Origin: Candidatus Melainabacteria bacterium
Lineage (GTDB): Bacteria; Cyanobacteriota; Vampirovibrionia; Obscuribacterales; Obscuribacteraceae
Direction of reading: 5' to 3'
Assembly: GCA_017307165.1 (NCBI GenBank)
Contig: JAFKGK010000001.1
Coordinates: 558,001 to 622,000 of the forward strand
Length of the DNA: 64,000 nucleotides
The position numbers and the translations under genes were made by a program. Positions 1-7,111 of this stretch are shown one piece after another (within the stretch, counting starts at the first letter, position 1; every line of letters begins with the position of its first letter). A model generated the notes under the pieces. That model saw only the letters and a program-made list of their open reading frames with translations, did not search any database and had not been told where the DNA came from.

Positions 1-2
1 TC

Positions 3-275
3 TTTGCAGATGGTCTGGTGACCGTGGATCCAGCCGTAGCCCTCGCTGCCCAAATGACCGGTCAGACCTACAAAGATATACATGCAATCAAGGCCCAAGT
101 CGACTATAGTGCACCGGCTTTTACGATCTGCACTACTGGCGATACCAATGCCTTTGATCTTGCCGCTGCGCGCTGTCTGTCTTGTCGAAAGATAAAGAGT
201 CGGCATGTGTCTCTCGGCCATTTTGCGCCTAAGCCCGCCACCAATGCCCTGGCCTTTCCCATTACCCTATTGTGA
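3..275 (+). CDS. C-terminal part of an unknown protein (5' truncated by window edge)
   Basis: The frame is open from the window edge (codons from base 3) to a TAA/TGA-type stop at 273-275, so only the last 90 or so residues are visible. A GTG at 18 lies inside the frame and need not be the start. The tail has two cysteines close together (CLSC) and a basic stretch but no family I recognise. It overlaps the proposed start of the downstream glycosylase by about 30 nt in another frame, which would fit translational coupling. That it is the end of a real gene is inferred from this overlap and from the absence of any other candidate upstream; function unknown. Confidence 0.45.
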   Translation, partial: FADGLVTVDPAVALAAQMTGQTYKDIHAIKAQVDYSAPAFTICTTGDTNAFDLAAARCLSCRKIKSRHVSLGHFAPKPATNALAFPITLL

Positions 276-885
276 TCCTGTCTTGAGTCTTTCCGATAGA
301 TGCGCAACTTGTACTGATTGTGCTCTTAGCCTAACGCGTCGCAATGTGGTCTATGGGCGGGGGCCGCAAGGGGCACAGATCATGATCGTGGGCGATGTGC
401 CAGGTGAAAGAGACGATGCGGTCGGGCAGCCATTTAGTGGGGCAGCGGGGGAGATGATAAATAAAATCCTCGAGTCCGCCGATATCGATCCTATACGTGA
501 TGTGTATTTTTGCAATCTAGTCAAATGCAGACCGGCTGAGTATCTTGGTGGGCCAGCTCGTGCGCCGAGTAAAGAAGAATTGAAGACTTGTGCAAAATAT
601 TTAGAGGATCAAATCTATTTTATAAAACCGGCTATGGTCCTGGCTGCTGGTTCTCTCGCGGCTCAATCCCTCCTTGGCCTTCAAACTCCTCTTAGTTTGA
701 TAAGAGGGAGGTGGTTCGACTGGAAAAACGGTGTTAGAGTAATGCCAATCTTCCATCCGACCTATCTCCTGCACAATGATTCTAAAGAGCCCGGCTCGCC
801 CAAATGGTCGATGTGGCAGGACATCAAAAAAGTAAGTGCCCAGATCAATAGAGGGGACAAAATTACAAATGGCAATCAAAGCTGA
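244..885 (+). CDS. Family 4 type uracil-DNA glycosylase (Fe-S)
   Basis: Removes uracil from DNA in base excision repair. Counting from the ATG at 244 (213 aa), the N-terminus carries the CxxC pair (C23, C26) that starts the four-Cys [4Fe-4S] site of family 4 enzymes, followed by 'VVYGRGP', the motif-1 region 'GDVPGERDD' with 'GQPFSG', the third and fourth Cys regions 'NLVKCRP' and 'LKTCAKYL', and the C-terminal 'HPTYLL' motif. The usual GE(A)PG reads GDVPG, a mild deviation in the active-site loop. An upstream ATG at 205 would add 13 residues; 244 is nearer the family's usual N-terminus. No clear Shine-Dalgarno, so coupling to the upstream gene is likely. Subgroup is uncertain, family is secure. 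Confidence 0.85.
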   Translation: MPWPFPLPYCDPVLSLSDRCATCTDCALSLTRRNVVYGRGPQGAQIMIVGDVPGERDDAVGQPFSGAAGEMINKILESADIDPIRDVYFCNLVKCRPAEYLGGPARAPSKEELKTCAKYLEDQIYFIKPAMVLAAGSLAAQSLLGLQTPLSLIRGRWFDWKNGVRVMPIFHPTYLLHNDSKEPGSPKWSMWQDIKKVSAQINRGDKITNGNQS

Positions 886-1168
886 TTCTTTTTATACAGA
901 TCTACTTACTGCTCAGATCGCGGACGCAGTGACCAACAACTTTGGCCAGGCCATCCTCAAATTGCCCAATCAGGGCAGGGGCTCTGTACACGAAGACGTA
1001 GACGTCTATTTTTCGGCGATAGCGATGGAGCAAGTCAATTCGATCTCCGAAAAGTACGGCATCAATGATCCCGAAGCCTTGCATGAGATCTTTCAAACTA
1101 CAAAGCTCAATCTATTGCAGGGTTTTCGCATCGGACAAAACATGCGTGGCATCTACCAGGGTAGCTGA
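869..1168 (+). CDS. Conserved-looking hypothetical protein, 99 aa
   Basis: A small soluble protein with no signal peptide or membrane segment. The start is placed at ATG 869 because a GAGGGG Shine-Dalgarno sits at 851-856; an in-frame ATG at 836 would extend it by 11 residues. It overlaps the end of the uracil-DNA glycosylase by 17 nt and is followed at once by an intrinsic terminator, so the two are very probably one transcription unit. Sequence is mixed alpha/beta with hydrophilic helices towards the end ('IGQNMRGIYQGS'). I do not recognise the family. Its link to DNA repair rests only on the operon arrangement. Confidence 0.6.
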   Translation: MAIKADSFYTDLLTAQIADAVTNNFGQAILKLPNQGRGSVHEDVDVYFSAIAMEQVNSISEKYGINDPEALHEIFQTTKLNLLQGFRIGQNMRGIYQGS

Positions 1169-1214
1169 CAGGCTGTTCGTTCGTATAAACAAGCTCAAAT
1201 AAGATCAATATTTA

Positions 1215-1242
1215 AAAAGCCGCCTTGTCTGGCGGCTTTTTT
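1215..1242 (+). terminator. Rho-independent terminator
   Basis: A perfect 10-bp stem, AAAAGCCGCC (1215-1224) with GGCGGCTTTT (1231-1240), loop TTGTCT, runs into a T tract to 1242. It lies 47 nt after the stop of the 99-aa gene and closes the glycosylase operon, separating it from the riboswitch that follows. Confidence 0.9.
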
Positions 1243-1263
1243 GTCTGGCGTTTTGATCTATAG

Positions 1264-1410
1264 TCTAGATGTCCCGCAAATAAAGGGATCGCATGCTTTT
1301 TGTAGAGCGTTGCGATCTGGTGGGGGAAGTGTGGCTTGTTACCACCGCTGTCCCGCAACTGTATCGGAAAGATTAGACCTCCGAGAGCCAGGCTACCCAC
1401 CGGGATTAGA
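1264..1410 (+). promoter_or_regulatory. Cobalamin riboswitch
   Basis: The conserved core is present in order: GGGGAA (1323-1328); an 11-nt GG..CC segment; GCTGTCCCGCAACTGTA (1347-1363); and the B12-box-like GAGCCAGGCTACC (1385-1397). Supporting helices: P1 from TCTA/TCCCG (1264-1276) with CGGGA/TAGA (1401-1410); a 7-bp P3-like stem GATCGCA (1287-1293) with TGCGATC (1311-1317); and a short P6-like stem TCGG (1364-1367) with CCGA (1381-1384). The short stretch after ACTGTA marks a compact variant. ACCTCC at 1377-1382 matches an anti-Shine-Dalgarno and could pair with GAGG at 1422-1425, so control may be translational; this is inference. It sits 26 nt before the thioesterase start. Confidence 0.85.
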
Positions 1411-1436
1411 TGCAAGATTCCGAGGAGAATATTTAT

Positions 1437-1886
1437 ATGCCTGATTCTGTGCCTGATTCTGTGCCTAATTCTGGGTCCGATGATTTTAAGGGCTACGAGA
1501 CCAGGATGGTCGAGATGGTCTTCCCTACCCAGACCAATCACTATGGCACCTTATTTGGTGGCCAGGCGCTGAGTTTGATGGATCGCAGCGCTTTTATCAC
1601 GGCCACGAGATATTCTCGCCAGGCCATGGTCACGGCATCTTCCGAACGTGTCGATTTTAAGGCCCCTGTCAAGCAAGGCCAATTGGTAGAGGCTGTTGGA
1701 CGTATTAAAAGTGTAGGCAAGAGTTCGATCACGGTCGAGGTCGAATTGTGGGCCGAAGAATTGTTGACTGGCGTGGTGCATTTAAGCGCGCGTGGTCAGT
1801 TTGTGCTCGTGGCTGTCGATCAGGTCAATCGCCCTGTGCCTATCACTGTCAAAAATACTGAGAAACTACCAGTCGCCACCGCCTGA
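1437..1886 (+). CDS. Hotdog-fold acyl-CoA thioesterase (YciA/BACH type)
   Basis: Hydrolyses acyl-CoA thioesters in the cytoplasm. At 149 aa it is the usual single-hotdog length. 'NHYGTLFGGQALSLMD' is the classic family signature with the catalytic Asp, followed by 'VTASSERVDFKAPVKQG'. The ATG at 1437 has GAGGAG at 1422-1427, 9 nt away; the ATG at 1411 lies at the riboswitch edge and has none. The N-terminus holds a 12-nt tandem repeat encoding PDSV-PDSV-PNSG, probably a disordered tail. It overlaps the convergent TPM gene by 21 nt. Control by the cobalamin riboswitch just upstream is unusual for this family; a role in releasing CoA from propionyl- or methylmalonyl-type esters when B12 is short is only inference. 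Substrate unknown. Confidence 0.88.
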   Translation: MPDSVPDSVPNSGSDDFKGYETRMVEMVFPTQTNHYGTLFGGQALSLMDRSAFITATRYSRQAMVTASSERVDFKAPVKQGQLVEAVGRIKSVGKSSITVEVELWAEELLTGVVHLSARGQFVLVAVDQVNRPVPITVKNTEKLPVATA

Positions 1887-3167
1887 GTCGCCGCCGCCAT
1901 CAAAATCTCCACCGCCACTATCTCCCCAATCTCCTCCAGACTCAAAAAAACCTTCTGAGGAGCTAGCATTGCTCGAGCCCCAATCGCCACCGGACTCAAA
2001 AAATCCGCCACCACTGGCATGATCCATTCTTTGGTTGATCATGGATAATTGATGCGACATTTCCATTTGATTGACGAGATAGAGCACATCAAATAACCCC
2101 CCACCAGGCGAATTGACGATCATGGGTGGTTGGTATTCGGGTTGGCGAGACCAGGCGGGACGATAAAACTTATCTTGATTATCTAGGTCCGAATCTCTTT
2201 CCTTTTTTTGCTCCCATTCTTTTTTTGCCGGCATGCTCGCGTAGCTCTCCACACCACCAGTAATGGCATTGACCTGAGGTAAGAGCTGATCGGCTTCTTG
2301 ATTTAGCTCTCGCGCGAGTTTGATACAGCCGGACACGCCGCGAATGGCTTCATCGATTTTTTTGTTGTGCTTGAGAGTGTTTACTTCGTCTTGCGCCTTG
2401 ATCAAAGTGGAGACTTTGACAAAAAAACCGCTCAGCCGAGATGCCAGCTCCTTGTTGGCGGCGGCATCCATGTATTCTGAAGCCTGGCCTAGCTGATCAG
2501 CTTTTTGATAGAGCACATCCAGATCTTGGGCGAGATTTGTGCTGTTTTGCTCAAGGACTCTTTTGCGCTTTTTGTTATTGCCGATCAAGATAGCCACGAT
2601 GAGCAATGCCACTACAGATAGTACTGCAAAAAAGCCCAGTGTCGATCCGCCATGATTGGCGGCCGATTGCGCTCCATTGGTGTATGTGTTTGATCGGGAC
2701 CCGACAATGCTTTGATATGATCTGCTCGCTACATAGTCGCTGGTGGCGGACAAAAGATTTTTGATGCCCATATGCAAGTCGCCCTCGCGCATGTATGGGT
2801 AAAAGCTGTCCGGCAAGAGCTGCCCATCTATGACATTGGCGTTAAGGCCTCTTGCACGCAAGCCATTGCCGGCATACAAGCGCACGTGCCGACCTACCGG
2901 GTCGATCACCACTAGCAGCTTGTCCTGCGACACACGCCAGTCGATGGCGATTTGCCTGCCGACTTGCAGCATATCTTGCTTGTCGCCTTTGAAAGACTGT
3001 GGCAGGATGACAACCTTTGGTCTGAGAACTAGCTTGTCTGCCATGCCATCGATGTCAGAGCGATCGCTTGCAGTCAGATTTTGGCCAGGATCAATGACGA
3101 TGCCGCTGGGCGCTCGATTGGGTATGCCCAGATCGGTGTATTGGATAGCGTTTTGGTACTTGCTCAT
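1866..3167 (-). CDS. TPM-domain membrane protein with Gly/Asp-rich tail
   Basis: A 433-aa protein. Residues about 15-140 resemble the TPM domain (PF04536 type), with 'KVVILPQSF', a LLVVIDP strand and a DLHMGI helix. One membrane segment follows near residues 180-200 ('GFFAVLSVVALLIVAILIG'), then a basic stop-transfer 'KKRKR', a long helical region, and a C-terminal tail rich in Gly, Asp and Ser with two FFESGGDWG repeats and a terminal GGGDSGGGDW. No N-terminal signal peptide is evident, so the topology is uncertain. Related TPM proteins act in envelope or complex assembly or as phosphatases; the specific role here is unknown. It lies downstream of a kinase gene but has its own -10 element. 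Confidence 0.75.
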   Translation of the reverse strand: MSKYQNAIQYTDLGIPNRAPSGIVIDPGQNLTASDRSDIDGMADKLVLRPKVVILPQSFKGDKQDMLQVGRQIAIDWRVSQDKLLVVIDPVGRHVRLYAGNGLRARGLNANVIDGQLLPDSFYPYMREGDLHMGIKNLLSATSDYVASRSYQSIVGSRSNTYTNGAQSAANHGGSTLGFFAVLSVVALLIVAILIGNNKKRKRVLEQNSTNLAQDLDVLYQKADQLGQASEYMDAAANKELASRLSGFFVKVSTLIKAQDEVNTLKHNKKIDEAIRGVSGCIKLARELNQEADQLLPQVNAITGGVESYASMPAKKEWEQKKERDSDLDNQDKFYRPAWSRQPEYQPPMIVNSPGGGLFDVLYLVNQMEMSHQLSMINQRMDHASGGGFFESGGDWGSSNASSSEGFFESGGDWGDSGGGDFDGGGDSGGGDW

Positions 3168-3174
3168 GCTCTAG

Positions 3175-3180
3175 ATTATA
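3175..3180 (-). promoter_or_regulatory. -10 element (TATAAT), likely leaderless start
   Basis: On the minus strand TATAAT is followed by 7 nt (ctagagc) and then the ATG of the TPM gene, so transcription should begin at or next to the start codon. No Shine-Dalgarno is present. A CTGACA lies 14 nt upstream, too close for a normal -35. It falls just past the kinase stop codon. Confidence 0.5.
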
Positions 3181-3188
3181 CGAGAATC

Positions 3189-4805
3189 TCATTTTGTCAG
3201 AGCTTTTACTATGCCCTGGGCTGATTTGACAAAATTGGGATCGGAAAGAGCTGCATTGAAAGCGTAAATGCAGACTCCAATCAAGATAACGGTCAGCCAT
3301 TTTTGCAGGCTAGGATAGGGATTGTGGTTCATGGCGCCCTTGGCGCGTGAACTGAAGCCTGGCCTTTGTCTGCCGCCAGAAGCAGCCTGGTTGCGAGTAT
3401 TGGCTAACTCGATTTTGCCGGAGCCGTATTGCCTCATGCGAGCGTATTCGGCCGCAGATGGCAGTTGTCTCTGGCAGGAAATACAGAATTTGATCATCGA
3501 GCGCACGGGGGCATTGCAATAAGGGCAGTTTGGATATGGAATGACATTTGGATCTTCGTCTTCTTGCTCGACATCCGTGGTCCTGGCGCTTGGACGAGGA
3601 CCAAAGACTGCCGACATGACTCTGGAGATCCAGCTTCGTTGAGCTGCATCATCTGCTGATATCCTGATCTGGGCCATGGCATCGCCTTGCTGTTGAGACT
3701 GCATGTCCATGGCTTTTTGGCTTGCTAATACATTGATATCGCCTGGTACAGAGGGATATGAGCCCGACATCAAAGCCTCGGCCTCCGACTCCATGTCTTT
3801 AAAAGAGGCTTTTTCCATTCTGTGCTTGTATGACTTGAGTTTGATCCCATCCCTCTGCATGGCTTCGTGCAATTCTTTGCCAAACTGCATGATATCGGCT
3901 TGTCGATCTTCGGGATCCTTTGCCAGGGCCTTGGCTAAGACATTTGTGACTTCGGTGCACATCTTGAGCTCAGGAGTGGCCTGGTAAAAGGGGAGCGGAG
4001 TCTGATAAAGATGGGCGTCCATCATTTCGATAGCTGATTTTGCAGCAAATGGCAGTTTGCCTGAAAGACTTTCAAAGACGACAATGGCCAGACTGTAGAT
4101 ATCCGAACGTGGATCGACAGCCGAGGATGCGAGGCATTGCTCGGGACTCATGTAGGGTGGGCTGCCGCAGACATCTCCAGATCTGGTGATCTGATATGCA
4201 TCCTGAGTCTTGGGCTCTTTGAGCTTGGAAAGGCCAAAATCTACCAGTGTGACCCAGTCGGTATTGTTGTTATTGGTAGAAAGAACGATGTTTTCGGGTT
4301 TGAGGTCGCGGTGGACGACATTGAGCGAATGAGCAGAGGCCAGGGCATCCACGGTCTGGCCAAAAATGCGATCGGCTCTTTCGAAGGGCAAGGGGCCTGC
4401 CTTGAGAATGTCCTTGAGACTCTTTCCCTCGAGAAAGTCCATGACGAGAAAAGGTTGGCCCTGCGAGCTCATGCCAAAGTCAAAAAGCGTTACTATATGA
4501 TGGTGTTTGACCTGCGAAACGGTCTTGGCCTCGCGATAAAATCTTTTGACTGCTTCTGAATCGGAAACCATATGCGAGTGCAGCATCTTGATGGCCATGA
4601 GCTTGTCCATCTGCTCCTGCCTGGCCTTGTAGACCACTCCCATGCCGCCGCGGCCGATCACCGAGACGATCTCGTAGCGATCTCCCAATCTAGTGCCGAC
4701 CAGAGGATCAAGCTCCGGTGATTTGAGAGGGGTCTGATCCTTGGGACAGTGCGTCAGGTCCAGACTATCCTCGTATTCGGAGTAGCACTCCGGGCAACTC
4801 TTCAA
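3189..4805 (-). CDS. Ser/Thr protein kinase with N- and C-terminal zinc ribbons and a C-terminal membrane anchor
   Basis: A 538-aa Hanks-type kinase. It opens with a zinc-ribbon-like CPEC...HCPKD (residues 4-22). The kinase domain follows at about 44-300: GRGGMGVVYK loop, K73 (AIK), HRDLKPEN with D167, DFG at 189-191, and GSPPYMSPE. A second ribbon, CPYC...CISC, lies near residue 420, then a single membrane segment near the C-terminus (LTVILIGVCIYAF). All catalytic residues are present, so it should be active. The start is TTG at 4805 with a GAGGT Shine-Dalgarno. It sits between hemW and the TPM gene on the same strand; targets are unknown, and regulation of the TPM protein is only a guess. 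Confidence 0.9.
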   Translation of the reverse strand: MKSCPECYSEYEDSLDLTHCPKDQTPLKSPELDPLVGTRLGDRYEIVSVIGRGGMGVVYKARQEQMDKLMAIKMLHSHMVSDSEAVKRFYREAKTVSQVKHHHIVTLFDFGMSSQGQPFLVMDFLEGKSLKDILKAGPLPFERADRIFGQTVDALASAHSLNVVHRDLKPENIVLSTNNNNTDWVTLVDFGLSKLKEPKTQDAYQITRSGDVCGSPPYMSPEQCLASSAVDPRSDIYSLAIVVFESLSGKLPFAAKSAIEMMDAHLYQTPLPFYQATPELKMCTEVTNVLAKALAKDPEDRQADIMQFGKELHEAMQRDGIKLKSYKHRMEKASFKDMESEAEALMSGSYPSVPGDINVLASQKAMDMQSQQQGDAMAQIRISADDAAQRSWISRVMSAVFGPRPSARTTDVEQEDEDPNVIPYPNCPYCNAPVRSMIKFCISCQRQLPSAAEYARMRQYGSGKIELANTRNQAASGGRQRPGFSSRAKGAMNHNPYPSLQKWLTVILIGVCIYAFNAALSDPNFVKSAQGIVKALTK

Positions 4806-4871
4806 AAAAACCTCAAAAATTGTCGATGCGAGCCAACAGCTTTGATATTCCCAGGATCACAACTCTAATCC

Positions 4872-6014
4872 TCAGATCAGCGATGAGATTACACAATTAC
4901 TTAATGGCAGGCCCTTGCGAGTAATAGAGAGACAGCCGTCCGATAAATCTAAGAGGCCTTCCTGGATCATGTCCTCAATCTCCTTTGCTCTCTCTCGTCT
5001 TAAATCATAGCCAAAATCGTTTGATATTTGGGACAGGCTCAGACCGCTCCTGAGTCTGAGGCCGAGCATGATGGCTTCTTGCAAGGCTATAGCTGGATCG
5101 ATGATTTCGCTGGTTTCGTCAAACAATGGATTGCGGATATATTTGTTAAAGGACCGATAATTGGAAGAGCGAATACCATCTACAAAGCGATGGGCGCCAA
5201 CCCCATAGGCAAGATAAGATTTGCGTGTCCAATAGCTGAGATTGTGGCGAGAGTGAAAACCGGCTCGGGCAAAGTTGGAAACTTCATAGTGCTGGAGGCC
5301 CAGAGCGGTCATCGTGTCGATGAGGGAATAAAGCATAGAGACCGTATCCTGATCTTGTGGATAGCGTGCGTCTCCTGAGGGATAGGTTTTGAGCAAGGGG
5401 GCTGAAACGGCTAGCTCCAGGGCGTAAGCTGATAGATGCTTGATGCCCGGGTGAGCTTTGATGATGCGTTCTATCTTTTGCAGGGTGCGGCTAAAGCTAT
5501 CTAAAGTCTGCTCTGGCAAGCCGTACATAAAATCAATGCTGATGTTTTGCATGCCTGCTGCTTGGACTAGGTCTATGGCTTCGAGTGCCTGGCTTTCTGT
5601 CTGCCTGCGCCCTATGGCTTGCAACTCTCGGTCGTCTAAAGATTCGACCCCGATCGAGACCCTGTTGACACCTAGTTCGCGCCACTGTCTTGCCACCGTA
5701 TCCGATACCGCTTGCGGAGTGCTTTCCAGAGCGATCTCTATATCTTTGGCAAAGCCATAAGTCGACTTTAGTGTCTGGATGATGCTTGCCAGCATTGGCA
5801 CGGGCAGAAGCCCAGGCGTGCCGCCGCCAAAGTGCAAAGTTTTTAATGGTGCGACTGCGGCTTTTGTCGTCGCCACTCTTTGCTCGATCTCCCAGATCAG
5901 CCTGTCTACGTACTCTTGCTGACGATCCTCGAGGCCGGCAAATGCTGCAAAATCGCAAAAATCGCATTTGTATGTGCAAAAAGGTATATGTACGTAGGCG
6001 TTTTCGATCTGCAT
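4872..6014 (-). CDS. hemW: HemW-like radical SAM protein
   Basis: A 380-aa radical SAM protein of the HemW (formerly oxygen-independent coproporphyrinogen oxidase-like) group, which binds heme and serves in heme delivery to respiratory enzymes. Counting from the ATG at 6014, the cluster motif CTYKCDFCDF gives C13, C17 and C20, followed by LHFGGGTP and ALESTP. The shorter spacing CxxxCxxC and the DF after the last Cys fit HemW rather than HemN. An upstream in-frame codon would add 36 residues but would overlap the divergent TPR gene, so 6014 is preferred. A heme chaperone fits an organism with the large heme-based operon seen at 51-60 kb. Confidence 0.88.
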   Translation of the reverse strand: MQIENAYVHIPFCTYKCDFCDFAAFAGLEDRQQEYVDRLIWEIEQRVATTKAAVAPLKTLHFGGGTPGLLPVPMLASIIQTLKSTYGFAKDIEIALESTPQAVSDTVARQWRELGVNRVSIGVESLDDRELQAIGRRQTESQALEAIDLVQAAGMQNISIDFMYGLPEQTLDSFSRTLQKIERIIKAHPGIKHLSAYALELAVSAPLLKTYPSGDARYPQDQDTVSMLYSLIDTMTALGLQHYEVSNFARAGFHSRHNLSYWTRKSYLAYGVGAHRFVDGIRSSNYRSFNKYIRNPLFDETSEIIDPAIALQEAIMLGLRLRSGLSLSQISNDFGYDLRRERAKEIEDMIQEGLLDLSDGCLSITRKGLPLSNCVISSLI

Positions 6015-6067
6015 TTTTATGAGTTTGTAGATAAAATCATTAGGACGGTTTTTGCGAGTTGTTTTAA

Positions 6068-7060
6068 ATGGTTGCACAAAGACAAGCCTTTGGGGGCATC
6101 CTCGCTCCAATCTTGATTGCAATTTTACTCATGGCCAGTTTGCCTGCAAAAGCACAGGTCTCCACTCCTGCAGCGCAAAAAGCTCTGCTCAAGCTATTCC
6201 AAGCCCGTCCCACAGCTGTAGATCTCAAAGAAGTCGGCGACATCATTGTCCTATTGAGACGAAAGGTCACCGATAATCCATATGATGCGGCTCTCCGCAT
6301 GAGGCTGGCGGCATATCTGTTCCAAGCTGGAGATTTTTCGGGCTCGGCTACTGAGCTCAAGAGGGCTATTGCTGTAAATCCCGATGATTATTTTGCTCAT
6401 GCCATGCTTGCTCGAGTACTCGATCTGAGCATGGATGATGCGGCCGCTGATATAGAATTTCAACGAGCATTGAGCCTCAAGGGCGATAATGCTGTTGCAC
6501 TGGAATACTACGGCGAGAGTCTCCTCAAGAGGGGTGAGATTTCGCAGGCAGTGGATATCTTTCGCAAGGCCTGTGCCATAAGCGCAAGTTGCGATGCTTT
6601 TTGCGGCCTGTCCGATGCCTTGCTGTCGAGCAGGGATGTGGCCGGTGCGACCAAGGCAGCAAGACAGGCTGTTTCTGCCGATCCAGGCTCGGCTAGAGCA
6701 CACGTCAGTCTGACCAAAGCCTTGCTGGTAGCAGGTGATTATAGCTGTGCCATGCGCACGGCCCGGCAGGCCAGCCTGCTCGACCCAGCATCGCCCGAGT
6801 CTCATTTGGCTCTGGGCAGAGCCTTGTTTGCAATGAAAGAGGTCGACCGGGCCTGTGAAGAATTTCGCCAGGCTGTCAGCCTCGATCCTCTTGATGCTCA
6901 GGCGCGAAACGACCTTGGTTGGGCTTTGTATGGGCGTGGGGATGTGGCCTCGGCAGTGAACGAGCTAAAATTGGCTCTCCGCCTTAACCCCCACCTCAAT
7001 GAGGCGCGCAACAATCTCGAGATTGCTATCAACGGATTAATCGGCTCTAAGAGACAATGA
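6068..7060 (+). CDS. Secreted TPR-repeat protein
   Basis: A 330-aa protein with a signal peptide (hydrophobic core 'ILIAILLMASLPAKA', cleavage after about residue 30). The rest is mostly tetratricopeptide repeats, with signature positions such as 'AVNPDDYFAHAMLARVLD', 'SADPGSARAHVSLTKALL' and 'SLDPASPESHLALGRALF', about six to seven units. TPR proteins scaffold complexes; next to the secretin gene 51 nt downstream it may act as a pilotin-like or assembly factor, which is inference. It is divergent from hemW with a 53-nt shared upstream region. Confidence 0.85.
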   Translation: MVAQRQAFGGILAPILIAILLMASLPAKAQVSTPAAQKALLKLFQARPTAVDLKEVGDIIVLLRRKVTDNPYDAALRMRLAAYLFQAGDFSGSATELKRAIAVNPDDYFAHAMLARVLDLSMDDAAADIEFQRALSLKGDNAVALEYYGESLLKRGEISQAVDIFRKACAISASCDAFCGLSDALLSSRDVAGATKAARQAVSADPGSARAHVSLTKALLVAGDYSCAMRTARQASLLDPASPESHLALGRALFAMKEVDRACEEFRQAVSLDPLDAQARNDLGWALYGRGDVASAVNELKLALRLNPHLNEARNNLEIAINGLIGSKRQ

Positions 7061-7099
7061 AAAATCCAATAATTTAAGGGTTAGATTAGATTTTCAAGA

Positions 7100-7105
7100 T
7101 AAAAT
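7100..7105 (+). promoter_or_regulatory. Possible -10 element (TAAAAT) for the secretin gene
   Basis: TAAAAT is followed by 6 nt (cagcca) and the ATG of the secretin at 7112, with no Shine-Dalgarno. The layout matches the other leaderless-type starts in this window, but the hexamer is not perfect and no -35 is clear. Confidence 0.3.
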
Positions 7106-7111
7106 CAGCCA

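Noticed and set aside
1915..2010. Repeated blocks near the end of the TPM gene as a mobile or CRISPR-type repeat
   Set aside because: They encode the FFESGGDWG protein repeats in frame and are simple coding duplications.
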